From Sphaerosporella brunnea (taxonomy: Eukaryota > Ascomycota > Pezizomycetes > Pezizales > Pyronemataceae), in NCBI GenBank assembly GCA_008704415.1, contig VXIS01000198.1, forward strand, positions 25,416-89,415: a DNA stretch of 64,000 nucleotides. The letters run 5' to 3'. A program made the translations under genes and the position numbers. Under the pieces are notes generated by a model. That model saw only the letters and a program-made list of their open reading frames with translations, had not been told where the DNA came from and did no database searches. The first letter of the stretch is position 1; the number at the start of each line of letters is the position of its first letter. Shown here one piece after another: positions 20,131 through 30,023 of this stretch.

Positions 20131-20690
20131 TTTCCTAAAACATTTAATCGCAGGTTTATCACAAAGCCACCGAGCCTCGGTGCATCAACATGGAAAACAG
20201 CGAACGTGCATCGTTGTGCTACAGTGCACCCTACTTGCCGTTCCGGTTCGCTCCGGCTTCGCTGACATGACGTCCCTGACTGACCGTAGGCAAACACAGT
20301 GTTGCCAATAGTCGGCCCAAAAGTCTCCGGCAGGTTGCTTACTGAATGTCCTAGATGGATCAAAAAAGAGACGACTTGCGGCTAGCTAGCGGGGGCGTCC
20401 CTGAGGGTTAGTGAGGCACTGCTTATCTGTTGTCTTCGAAGTTGTCACCTCCGTGTCTGTTACATATCACCACCACACTTCATAATCAAACTATTTTTTC
20501 TGTGCAAACTCCAACACAGCGGGTGGAGAGAGGAGAGCAACTGCCCGGTCTGTTGACTTGAGCCGCCAAACAATATCTCCACGTCGCCAGATGGGAAACC
20601 CTATCTGGCAGCCTGGACCTGAGCATTCTGCTGATGCTTGCTTTCGTTCATCTCCGATAGCTTTATTGGTAAGGTTGGCATAGCAGATCA

Positions 20691-21222
20691 GTGATCCACT
20701 ATGACTTGCTCCCCTCGAAAAAAAAACACGACTCACCATTCGACCCTGAGGGCGGCAAAAATGTAACCCTTACCCTCGACTATAGATACCGCCCTTCCTG
20801 CTTTCTCATCTTTTAATAAATACAACGAGTCAACAGCCGTGTGGCGACCACACGGTGTGCAGTCATTAGTACAGCGCCACTTAATAGGTACGTTGCAGTC
20901 AGGGCGTATATGTGTGAAACACGGCGCAGTTGCTTTCATTCAGTCGTCGCTAAAGCTCCTCCACGGCTCCGCTCCACAATGCGCCGCACAATCACAGCTA
21001 ATCACTCAGCCTCTGGTAGGGTAAATTTTCCGTGTGTTGCACCACTTTGCTCTCTATAGTGATACAGCACAACAATAATAATAATAACACAGCAGCAATA
21101 ACACTAATACAACCACACAGCAGCAATAACACTAATACAGCCACACAGCAGAGCTTTTTACCTACGGGTTTCCTCTATAAAAACATTGCTTCTCTGGCTG
21201 TATGCGAGGGGGTGAGGTTTTT
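20691..21222 (+). repeat. Modular repeat, diverged type, variant 2
   Basis: Starts GTGATCCACTATGACTTG; TATA-like CTATAGATACCGCC near 20,779; spacer with ACAATAATAATAATAACACAG repeats (about 21,070-21,150); hairpin module at about 21,150-21,222 (GCAGAGCTTTTTACC, GGGTTTCCTCTATAAAAAC, TTCTCTGGCTGTATGCGAGG). Hairpin 1 lower stem has one mismatch (AGAGC against CCTCT), which may mark decay. Confidence 0.65.
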
Positions 21223-22148
21223 GACTTGATTGAGATACATCTTTATCACCAAGGCGATGATTCGCTGCTCGTGAAGAGGGAGATCATATCATACAGAGCG
21301 GGGTTGCATCCAGTTCCCGTCTCGTTTCACTTATCCAGCTCCAGAGTCCAGCCAGAGTTCAACTCAGGGCGCAAGACATCACCATCGCACCAGCGCAGAA
21401 CCCAATTGCAAGCAGAAGTAGTAGAGCGTAACTCGCCATGGTGCCAGTGCGGTCGGAGGTCAAACGCCTCTGTTTTTCAACCTCACACTGATGGCAAGCG
21501 GGACTTGATGCCTTCGTCTCGGAGCAGTAGCCATCCTCTCCGCTCCTCGCCGAGATGCGTGCGTGCTCTTTACAACCTTGTGGCAGATTTTGCGAAGCTC
21601 GAAGGCAGAACTGCTTGCTAGATCTAGTTGTTGGCCACTCGCCCCAAAGGAAGCAAGGCGGGCTGAAGCCCCTCGCTGACGGCGGATGGTCGCAGAATAG
21701 CAGGCGGGAGGTGGCGCAGTCAGTTTGCCAGGCTCCCTCTCGCTCACGCCTTCGGCTCGGCGATTCTCTCCTATGTAGCTATACAAGGCTAGGCCAAAAT
21801 AGGAGGGATCGTAGATGAAGACGAGTAACAGGACAAAATGGAACGCCGACAACTTGAGGGGAGACAAACAAAAACACCGATACCGCCGGAAAGGGAGGAA
21901 GGCAACCTTGGTGCAGCCAGACTGGTCAAGGCCTTCGCTTTGAGGATTCGTAGTTCTCTTCTTCGAATACGCTGTCATGCTACTTCTGCTGGTTCTGCTG
22001 ACAATGGTGATGGTGTTGACGATGCTGCTGCTGCTGCTGCTGCTTTGACGATGCTGCTGCTGATGATGATGATAATGATGGTGATGATGGTGATGATGGT
22101 GATGATGGTGATGATGACGATGATGAGGATAATGAATCGTAACCAAGT
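21223..22148. other. Unassigned flank of repeat copy 3
   Basis: No host gene is supported. A long minus-strand open frame (21,460-22,416) is formed by copy 3, its CATCAT microsatellite (encoding poly-His) and adjacent unique sequence. I regard it as read-through of repeat DNA. A segment (about 21,900-22,020) also occurs downstream of copy 6 near 25,735-25,860. Confidence 0.4.
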
Positions 22149-22530
22149 TAAAACTTCGCTCTCTCGCTTTCAGCCAGAGACGCGATGTTTTATAGAGGAA
22201 AAACCCATCAAGGGGACAAAAACCTCTGCCACTGTTGGCTTGTTCTTTCTTCCACGTTTCGGGGGCCCTGCAGTATGCCATTTGCTCTTTCAATATAATT
22301 ATTGTGCACAGTTTACACACTGTTCTTCTTTTTGTTTTGACGAGGGAAAGAAGAAAAGGGAGGAAGGAGGCGGTATCTATAGGCAGAGGATGAGGCTCTG
22401 CTGGGTTTAACCCCATTTTGGCCGCTTGAGGGCTGGACGAGGAGGAGTGTTAAGTCGTGCTTTAGGCATTGAATTTGCTTTGCTAATTCCGAATACTGCA
22501 ATTCAAAGTTGTCGTCACGGTGGATCACCC
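22149..22530 (-). repeat. Modular TATA/hairpin repeat, copy 3 (main type)
   Basis: Minus-strand copy with intact modules. Its 3' flank (lower coordinates) has the CATCAT tract and internal sequence seen after copy 6. Its 5' flank (22,530-22,600) has the internal sequence that precedes copy 7. It is therefore flanked by internal segments on both sides, as in a tandem array. Confidence 0.75.
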
Positions 22531-23225
22531 ACCTTACTCCCCTGGCGATCATTGCTGGTTCTGATTCTGCTGCACACTGCATCTGATCGATGATCGATGA
22601 ATGCGAAAAGGTTCATGGGACCGACCCACAGAAGCACAGTGCAGTTTGCAAGTTTGCATTCCGGAAAGGCTTCACGGGAGAATGAGGCGACGAGTACTAC
22701 TGACAGCACATCTGGCATTTTCGCTAGTGCAGGAACAGCGATAGAACACCTGTAGGGGCAGAAAAGTATGTGTAAACTGACTAAACATGAACCATGAGGA
22801 GTAGCACGCCTCGACCGTTGGTCCGCAGGGGAGCATAGCCACCAAAGACTATCGACAAGTACTCTCTAAATACCGGTGGACTATTGAACCCACTTTCTCC
22901 ACGGAGTAGGTGTACCAGTAGAGACAGGCAGGGCAACGCTATTGCCCACCATTCCTGGGGGAGGAATCATGGAGTTATTCTCGGATTTCTGAGCAGCATG
23001 TGCACTCCACATGAAGCATGAGGGGTGGCAAGCCTCGTCAGGGGAGTAGCCGGTCAAGAGGGAGTTTTGTTGCATCCGGTGTACGATGCATCAGATCGGT
23101 CTTCGCAGTCGTCACAAACCTAATCATTGCTGCTACTGAGCGCGATCATGAGCACGTAGGGGTTACTTCTTAAGCACCGTACCTTGTAGAAGCACGCCCT
23201 AGCACTCATATGACTGGATTGAGGG
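22531..23225. other. Spacer between inverted repeat copies 3 and 4
   Basis: About 0.7 kb between copies 3 (minus) and 4 (plus), which point away from each other. It contains internal-segment fragments of the repeat family at both edges (for example CGCGATCATGAGCACG near 23,139 and TAGCACTCATATGAC near 23,199). No gene is seen. Confidence 0.45.
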
Positions 23226-23573
23226 GTCCACCGTGATGACAACTTTGAATTGCAGTATTCAGAATTAGAAAATCAAATTTAAAGCACTTAACCTCAAGCG
23301 GCCAAAATGGGGTTAAACCCAGCAGAGCCTCATCCTCGCCCTATAAATACCGCCTCCTTCCTCCTTCTCTTCTTTCCCTCGTCAAAACAAAAAGAAGAAC
23401 AGTGTGTCAACTGTGCACAATAATTATATTGAAAGAGCAAATGGCATACTGCAGGGCCCCCGAAACGTGGAAGAAAGAACAAGCCAACAGTGGCAGAGGT
23501 TTTTGTCCCCTTGATGGGTTTTTCCTCTATAAAACATCGCGTCTCTGGCTGAAGGCGAGAGAGCGAGGTTTTA
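23226..23573 (+). repeat. Modular TATA/hairpin repeat, copy 4 (main type)
   Basis: TATA box CTATAAATACCGCC at about 23,340; hairpin 1 pairs AGAGG 23495-23499 with CCTCT 23524-23528; hairpin 2 at about 23,538-23,565. It is followed by a CATCAT tract and the CTTGCAG/GTAAAG site near 23,665, then copy 5. Copies 4 and 5 form a unit of about 1.07 kb with two direct terminal repeats. Confidence 0.78.
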
Positions 23574-23920
23574 GCTTGGTCACGACTCATCATCCTCATC
23601 ACCTCATCATCATCATCTTCATCATCACCATCACCGCCAGCAGCAGCAGCAAAGCGCCGCTTGCAGGTAAAGACGGTAATAGTGTGCAAACGAGTAGCGA
23701 TTCACCAAGACATCGGCATGATTCTCAGCATCCTCGCCGGCCGGTAGAGTTTGGTTTGTACGGTTGGGATGTCGGATTTCCCCATCCTTCAAGTTACCAA
23801 GTTACTTGACCTCCATTGAGCTCTCCCGTGACCGTCACGACCGGTTCCAATGGGTTACAATGGTCGCGTTCCGTCACGGACCGTCATTCGACTTCCTCGG
23901 GTTAGGTGACTAGAGTGAGG

Positions 23921-24300
23921 GGGGTAATCCACAACTTTAAGTTGCAGCATCCGAATTGGGAAATCAAATTGAATGCCTGAAGCACGACTTGGCACTCCTC
24001 CTCGTCCAGCCCTCAACCCTCAAGCGGCCAAAATGGGGTTAAACCCAGCAGAGCCTCATCCTCTGCCTATAAATACCGCCTTTTCCTCCCTTCCTCCTTT
24101 TTTCTCTCCTCGAGACAAAAAGAAGAACAGAGTGTAACAGTGCACATTAGTTATAGTGAAAGAGCAAATGGCATACTGCAGGGCCCCCGAAACGTGGAAG
24201 AAAGAACAAGCCAACAGTGGCAGAGGTTTTTGTCCCCTTGATGGGTTTTTCCTCTATAAAACATCGCGTCTCTGGCTGAAAGCGAGAGAGCGAGGTTTTA
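23921..24300 (+). repeat. Modular TATA/hairpin repeat, copy 5 (main type)
   Basis: Starts GGTAATCCACAACTTTAAG, with TATA box near 24,067 and the hairpin module ending in GAGCGAGGTTTTA at 24,300. The next bases, ACTTCTTCAAATGTACAC, match those after copy 1. Copies 1 and 5 therefore share a downstream boundary different from that of copies 2, 3, 4, 6 and 7. Confidence 0.75.
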
Positions 24301-25281
24301 GACTTCTTCAAATGTACACGCCGGCGACAATCTTCTCCGATGATAAGTCACATTCTCGGCAATTGGTTCATCAGCACGCACCACGCGTTTCAAGGTGAGC
24401 GAGATCATCACTTTCAGCAGCCTACATAGCATAGAGAACAGTTGAATACAGCTATACCTTGCAAGAAGGAAAGGCTCTGGTCGGCATAACGCTTCGCATA
24501 CATAGCGGACACCTAAGTAGCATGCACGCCAGCGGTTGACTCGGTAATCCTCTCGCGACGCCGCCGACGCCGCAACAGTGATGATGGATCGCCCACCAGA
24601 TGGGGTCATGGCTGTGACGGCCACGCCGCAGTCCGCCCACCTCACCGAAAATCATAAACCAACCTACTGACTATTCCACTTGACACCTCCTAGGCCTCGC
24701 TACGCCCAAATACTACGGCCTCATGTACACCTCAAACCACACACTGATTAGACTCTCAGCCTAGCGCTGTGGAAACCCCCCCCCTGAAGCTCATGATTGG
24801 GATTGAACCCAGTCTCGCGGTCCGGCCTGCGTTGCTGCCAGCGGAGAAGGCGAAGTCGTTTGCGCCGGGTTGTATTCGGGTCCAATACCTGACGTAGCGA
24901 ATGAAACCGCACCTCAAAGCAGTACCACCAGTGATGATGTGAACAGGCGCAGGCCCAGATTGTGGAAGGCGGTAAACTAGGCAGCGAGCGATGGCCCTGT
25001 TTACTTGAAGCAGATGGATAAAGTTGAAACTTTAGATTTTGGTGGGGTGGGTGGACTGCGGCACGGCGGTGCGGCGGCGGTGGCGCTCCCCGCATCTTCG
25101 CCGCCGGGCAGTCGGGCTTTCACTGTGAGCTCTTGGGATAAGCCTTCACGTAGCAGCAGGATCTCGCAGCCTGTTATAAACTAAGCGCAATCGTGATCAT
25201 CAATCACATGCAGGCAATAGCCCGAGGTAGCAGAAACAACCACCAGCATAGCATTACTCATCATCGCCAGAGGAATAAGGC
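24301..25281. other. Gene-free region between repeat copies 5 and 6
   Basis: 0.98 kb without a recognisable gene. A minus-strand GGGTTCAATCCC near 24,800 recalls a tRNA T-arm, but no tRNA folds around it. Confidence 0.45.
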
Positions 25282-25622
25282 GGGTGATCTACCATGACGG
25301 CAACCAACTTAGAAAGCAAATTCAATGCCCAAAGCACTCAACCTCAAGCGGCCAAAATGGGGTTAAACCCAGCAGAGCCTCATCCTCGCCCTATAAATAC
25401 CGCCTCCTTCCTCCTTCTCTTCTTTCCCTCGTCAAAACAAAAAGAAGAACAGTGTGTAAACCGTGCACAATAATTATATTGAAAGAGCAAATGGCATACT
25501 GCAGGGCCCCCGAAACGTGGAAGAAAGAACAAGCCAACAGTGGCAGAGGTTTTTGTCCCCTTGATGGGTTTTTCCTCTATAAAACATTGCATCTCTGGCT
25601 GAAGGCGAGAGAGCGAGGTTTT
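25282..25622 (+). repeat. Modular TATA/hairpin repeat, copy 6 (main type)
   Basis: Hairpin 1 pairs AGAGG 25545-25549 with CCTCT 25574-25578. The hairpin 2 region reads CATTGCATCTCTGG, with two changes from the usual. It is preceded by ATCGCCAGAGGAATAAG and followed by a CATCAT/CAGCAG tract. The same preceding block occurs before copy 7. Confidence 0.75.
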
Positions 25623-25639
25623 AGCTTGGTCACGATTCA

Positions 25640-25735
25640 TTATCCTCATCGTCATCATCACCATCATCACCATCATCACCATCATTATCATCATCATCAG
25701 CAGCAGCAGCAGCAGCATCGTCAACACCATCACCA
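25640..25735 (+). repeat. CATCAT / CAGCAG microsatellite
   Basis: Long CAT-rich triplet tract followed by CAG repeats in the internal segment after copy 6. The equivalent tract after copy 3 lies at about 22,030-22,130 on the minus strand. Confidence 0.85.
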
Positions 25736-25936
25736 TTGTCATCAGAACCAGCAGAAGTCGCATTACAGCGTATTCGAAGAAGACAACTACGAATCCTCAA
25801 AGCAAAGGCCTTGACCAGTCTGGCTGCACCAAGGTTGCCTTCCGCCCTTTCCGGCGGTATCGATCATCAACCAGATGCAGTGTGCAGCAGAAACAGAACC
25901 AGCAGTAATTCCCATGATCGCCAGAGGAGTAAGATG

Positions 25937-26320
25937 GGTGATCCACCGTGATGAAACTTTGAATTGCAGTATTCGGAATTAGAAAACAAATTCAATGCCT
26001 AAAGCACGGCTTGACACTCCTCCTTGTCCAGCTCTCAACCCTCAAGCGGCGAAAATGGGGTTAAACCCAGCAGAGCCTCATCCTCTGCCTATAAATACCG
26101 CCTCCTTCCTCCTTCTCTTCTTTCCCTCGTCAAAACAAAAAGAAGAACAGTGTGTCAACTGTGCACAACAATTACATTGAAAGAGCAAATGGCATACTGC
26201 AGGGCCCCCGAAACGTGGAAGAAAGAACAAGCCAACTGTGGCAGAGGTTTTTGTCCCCTTGATGGGTTTTTCCTCTATAAAACATCGCGTCTATGGCTGA
26301 AGGCGAGAGAGCGAGGTTTT
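25937..26320 (+). repeat. Modular TATA/hairpin repeat, copy 7 (main type)
   Basis: Starts GTGATCCACCGTGATG; TATA box near 26,090; hairpin module ends about 26,320. It is followed by ACTTGGCCACGATTCATC, a short triplet tract and TGGCAGGTAAAGATGG near 26,385, then TTCATCAAGACGGAGG, as in the segment split by the Gypsy element. Confidence 0.75.
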
Positions 26321-26589
26321 AACTTGGCCACGATTCATCGTCGTCATCATCGTCATCACCGCCAGGAGCAGCAGCAAAGCGTCGCTGGCAGGTAAAGATG
26401 GTAGTATTGTGCACAAGTAGCTATTCATCAAGACGGAGGTCGTTCATCGGCAGGATGCAGCAGGAATCATTGCGCTCGGTGGAGGACCGCGTACCCACCC
26501 TTTCGCCACGGTATAGTCAGGCGCAGCGCACTAAATGGAGAGCGTCGACAGACCGCTGCCTGGTCCATTCCCATCGCGTCGCGGCAGTG

Positions 26590-26670
26590 CGGCTTTTGTT
26601 CGCTTTGTGGGTTGTTCTTCCATAAAACAGTACTTCCCTGGCTGCTGCCAGAGGATGGGTTTTAACTTCT
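26590..26670 (+). repeat. Highly diverged hairpin module (no promoter module seen)
   Basis: The order CTTTTGTTCG, GTGGGTTGTTCTTCC, ATAAAACAGTACTTCCCTGG, CTGCCAGAGGATGGGTTTTA, ACTTCTTCTTCAACTGTAC parallels the terminal module of the main type and its flank. Similarity is mainly in the T runs, the ATAAAACA step and the second hairpin's CTGGCTG. Confidence 0.4.
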
Positions 26671-27071
26671 TCTTCAACTGTACGCTGCACGTACTACGAC
26701 AATGCATCCTCGAACTCTTCAGGCGCAGTTCGTTGGTCCTTCACGTTCTTGACGTTTGTCCCCAGTCCGAAATCTGCTACCAGCAGCATCGCCAGCAGTC
26801 TTCGCAGCTGTGGACCGTGCATCTCGTAGAAACTGTTGTCCGTTCGGGATGAGCAGTATGCCCCGTCTCCCCGCGTTGTCAAGTCGAAGTCCTCGGCAAG
26901 GACATAGGAGTCTCTCCACAGCAGAACGTCGGATGCTCGCCTCCATCTCCGTACGTATACGTCGCGCCGCGCCGGATTATCAATCTTGCTACAATACCTG
27001 GTGGCTTGCTTGCTTGCTTGCTTTCGTTTGCAGTAATTAGACTGGTTTCGGAAACCAGACGCAGCCGAGAG
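26671..27071. other. Spacer before repeat variant 3
   Basis: 400 bp with no recognised gene. A short GCTT tandem lies at about 27,005-27,025. Confidence 0.4.
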
Positions 27072-27650
27072 AGTGATCTTTCATGACTGAAACATCCAAA
27101 ACTTCAATTTCAAAATTTCAAAACCTGAATACGACCCAGCACTCCTCCTCCTCCTCCTTCCCAACCACTCGTCGGCCAAAATACCGGCCAAAACCTAACC
27201 CTCCGACTATAAATACCGCCCCTTTTCGCTGCTTCTTTTCTCATCTTTTAATAAATTCTATACAGCACAACAACAACTACAACAACAACAACAATAATAA
27301 TAATAACAACAATAATAATAACAACAATAATAATACAACAACAATAATAATATAAAAACAACAACAACAACAATAATAATAATAACAACAATAATAATAC
27401 AACAACAATAATAATATAACAACAACAACAATAATAATAATAACAACAATAATAATACAACAATAATAATAATATAAAAACAACAACAACAATAATAATA
27501 ACAACAATAATAATAAAACACAACAATAATAATACAACACAACAATAATAATCTGTACAGCAGAGGTTTTTTACCTGCGGGTTTTCCTCTATAAAAAAAC
27601 ATCGCTTCTCTGGCTGTATGCGAGGGAGTGAGGTTTTTTTTTTTTTTTTT
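27072..27650 (+). repeat. Modular repeat, diverged type, variant 3 (CAA/TAA spacer)
   Basis: Starts GTGATCTTTCATGACTG; TATA box CTATAAATACCGCC near 27,207; spacer of AACAACAATAATAATAA-type repeats (27,264-27,552). The hairpin module has AGAGG 27562-27566 pairing CCTCT 27586-27590 around T runs and an ACC-TGCG-GGT inner hairpin, followed by ATAAAAAAACATC and hairpin 2. It ends in a run of about 16 T. Confidence 0.72.
27264..27556 (+). repeat. CAA/TAA trinucleotide-rich tract
   Basis: About 290 bp of interspersed CAACAA and AATAAT units in roughly 60-bp higher-order periods, with short TATAAAAACAACAAC and TACAAC interruptions. It occupies the spacer position of variant 3. Confidence 0.9.
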
Positions 27651-28192
27651 AAAGCAACATCGCCACATACTATATCTGCATCATCAACCGCTTCATCAAT
27701 ATCCTTCTCGGTTATTATCACACAGCCTGATATCACCACCCATGGTTTCCTTTACCTCGAAGGTCAACGGTCCGTTCGCATCCCGTTTCTATGATTCCGC
27801 CGCCTCAGAAAATACTTCATATTGTGGCGCAAACAGCAGGAGAAGCTGTTGTTCCGCGCGACGAACGCGGCGAAGCTTAAGTCTTGCAGTTCGATCGCAG
27901 GATCAAGAGTCAAGACTTGAATCTACGCCAGAAGAGCGAACTGGCAATCTACAACAGGGGTAAAGGCGCTCGAGACAGCTCATGGCGGGGTTTCTGTCTA
28001 GCCACGTCGACGTCTGTCTAGTCTGGGTCCGACACCACGTCGTCACAGCCCATCATTCGTAAGCGAGTGAGCATCGATGTCGCGGGATATGACATCATAG
28101 CATCTCGACGTCAGCTTCGGCGAGCAACAACGTTACAAAACAAACAAACGAAAATCTCTCCATCCACCGCATCGCAAAGGGCGCAATTCGCA
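27651..28192. other. Gap between the repeat island and the carrier gene
   Basis: 540 bp. A 74-codon frame at 27,742-27,963 (MVSFTSKVNGPFASR) has no feature I recognise. The region must contain the carrier promoter. Confidence 0.4.
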
Positions 28193-29040
28193 ATGCCCAA
28201 CACCGACGTTCTCCTAGTACCTCTCCCCCCCCTCCCTCTCAGTCCCCAGCCGCTAACACTCTTCACCCACAGTCGGGCGCGTTCGCAGCGCTCACAGTCG
28301 ACCTCCTCGTCTACCCGCTCGACACGCTCAAGACGCGGCTGCAATCGCGCACGCACCGTCAGCTCCCGAAACTCCGGGGTCTCTACCAAGGGCTCGGTCC
28401 AGTGATCCTAGCAACGCTCCCATCCGCGGGGATCTTCTTCAGCACGTACGAATTCGCGCGCTCACGGCTGCCGTCGCACGCACTCAGCGACTCCGCGGCG
28501 TCGGCGCTGGCCGAGGTGTGTTCGTGCGCGATCCTGACGCCGGCAGAGGTGATAAAGCAGAACGCGCAGGTGGTCGAGCAGCCGGGCGGAAGCGCTTCGT
28601 TGAGAGCTCTGCGCAACATCCGGAGGCCGCGCGATTTGTGGACTGGCTATGCTGCCCTCGTGGCAAGGAATCTGCCGTATACGGCCCTGCAGTTCCCAAT
28701 GTTTGAGCTCTTGAAGCGGAGGCTGGTGTCGAAGCGCGCTGGTGTTGTGGAGACGACGGTGTGGGCTGGGGTTGCGGCCGGAAGCGCTGGCGCCGTGGCC
28801 GCGGTGGTTACGACCCCGGTGGATGTGGTCAAGACGAGGATTATGCTGAGTGTAGGGCACAAACGGAGTGTGAAAGAGGTGGTAGGAGAGGTATTGAGCG
28901 AGGAGGGAGTCAGGGGGCTCTTCAGAGGGGGCGCTTTAAGAGCCGTGTGGACCATGTTTGGGGCAGGCTTGTATCTTGGGGTCTATGAAGGGTGCAAAGT
29001 GTGGTTTGGGAACGGGAGGAAGGACCAGGCGGTTGCTTAG
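28193..29040 (+). CDS. PET8: Mitochondrial carrier, probable S-adenosylmethionine transporter (Pet8/SAMC-like)
   Basis: Exons 28193-28216 and 28273-29040 (intron 28217-28272, GCTAACAC branch, CACAG acceptor) give 263 aa starting MPNTDVLLSGAFAALTVDLL. Three carrier repeats are visible, each with its signature: PLDTLKTR near residue 22, TPAEVIKQ near 107 and TPVDVVKTR near 206. The sequence order YPLDTLKTRLQSR, GLYQGLGPVILATLPSAGIFF, EVCSCAILTPAEVIKQNAQV and YTALQFPMFELLK parallels yeast Pet8. Pet8 imports SAM into mitochondria in exchange for S-adenosylhomocysteine. Length is slightly below yeast Pet8 (284 aa). The first exon is tiny, so the unspliced frame gives a false N-terminus. Carrier membership is certain; the substrate is inferred. 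Confidence 0.85.
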
Positions 29041-29786
29041 GTTGCTTTCTTCAGCGGTGGATTCTCTTACACAAGTACTTAGACGACGGTCACATAGAGC
29101 TTTGGTTAACGGTGTAAATAGAACTGTACAATATTGAGAAGTTAATCATCATCGTTTGCAAATGATATCCCACCGGATACAGGAACCAGACATTACCACT
29201 CTATCAATTCATACTATTTACCTACAAAGACCGCAGTCCACAACCTGCAGCCTATCGAGGCCACCGCCACTACACCACGTTGCCCCATCTGCACGGGCAT
29301 TATCTGGCCCATCTCCGGGAGTCTTCACTGTTTAAACATCTCCGCACCCACTAAGGAGGTAGACATTCAGCAGAAACTGAAAGCTCTGGGATATCACCTG
29401 TTGGCACCACCTGGAAGGAACAAGCCGTCCACAGCCTCTGTCACTTTTCCAAGTCCGCGTGTTGGTCAGCTTGCTTGAACAAAACTAACCTATCGAACTA
29501 CCCCACCCCAAGCAGCATCAGGTTGAGTGGACTAGCGGGAGCCATGGTGGATCAGAAACTCTCGAACATTAAAAAGCAGTTGGCAGGCAATGCATAGTAT
29601 CATATAGAGAAGTCGCCCAAAAGGGTGGTAGTATTTCAAAAGTTTGCCGGCGAAACAGAGCCCTCTCTCGAACCGAGCAAACAAACAAACAAAAACCAAG
29701 AAAAAAAAAACAGAACGCAATGAACGCCAACCGATTCCCAAAGATTCAACAGGGACTTCTTAAATTGGTAGATACTTCTTGAATAG
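29041..29786. other. Intergenic gap, convergent
   Basis: 746 bp between the carrier (plus) and a small minus-strand gene. It holds 3' ends and a short ACAAACAAACAAAC-like run near 29,680. No gene is seen. Confidence 0.4.
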
Positions 29787-30023
29787 CTAGCCCAAGTAAA
29801 CCGCACCCCAAGACGGATCCTCCTCTTCCTCGTCCTCCTGCACGGAAACTTCAACTTCAACCTTGGAACCGGGTTTCGAAGCGACGCCCTGGCAGCACTC
29901 CGGGTACGTCTTTCCGGTCGGGTTGATGACGGCCGGGATCAACTTCGGAGTGTGCTTGCAGTTTCCGCACCAGCCGCGGCCGTGGGCGTTGTGGCAGTTG
30001 CAAAGGTGACAGGTCCAGACCAT
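29787..30023 (-). CDS. Small RanBP2-type zinc-finger protein, unknown function
   Basis: A 78-aa single-exon frame starts MVWTCHLCNC. Residues 3-22 fit the RanBP2 zinc-finger pattern exactly (W-x-C-x2-C-x3-N-x6-C-x2-C, with Cys 5, 8, 19, 22 and Asn 12). An extra CC pair at 43-44 and an acidic segment (EDEEEEDPSW) before the end follow. RanBP2 fingers bind ubiquitin or single-stranded RNA in other proteins; nothing here says which. The ATG is well placed, and the opposite frames have no features. It could also be one exon of a longer gene, but the stop is clear and no downstream splice signal is needed. Confidence 0.6.
   Translation of the reverse strand: MVWTCHLCNCHNAHGRGWCGNCKHTPKLIPAVINPTGKTYPECCQGVASKPGSKVEVEVSVQEDEEEEDPSWGAVYLG

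Noticed and set aside
24770..24860. Possible tRNA on the minus strand (GGGTTCAATCCC resembles a T-arm / B-box)
   Set aside because: The T-stem does not pair properly with a 7-nt loop, and no matching acceptor, D-arm or anticodon arm lies at the right distances.
10431..26395. A conserved small protein (MAYCRAPETWKKEQANSG...) encoded in each main repeat copy
   Set aside because: Its conservation equals that of the surrounding DNA, the start of the frame differs between copies, and the diverged copies keep the hairpins but not the frame. I favour RNA or DNA function over protein.
27248..27739. Minus-strand frames rich in Leu/Ile/Val/Cys/Tyr that look like membrane proteins
   Set aside because: They are translations of the CAA/TAA trinucleotide tract.
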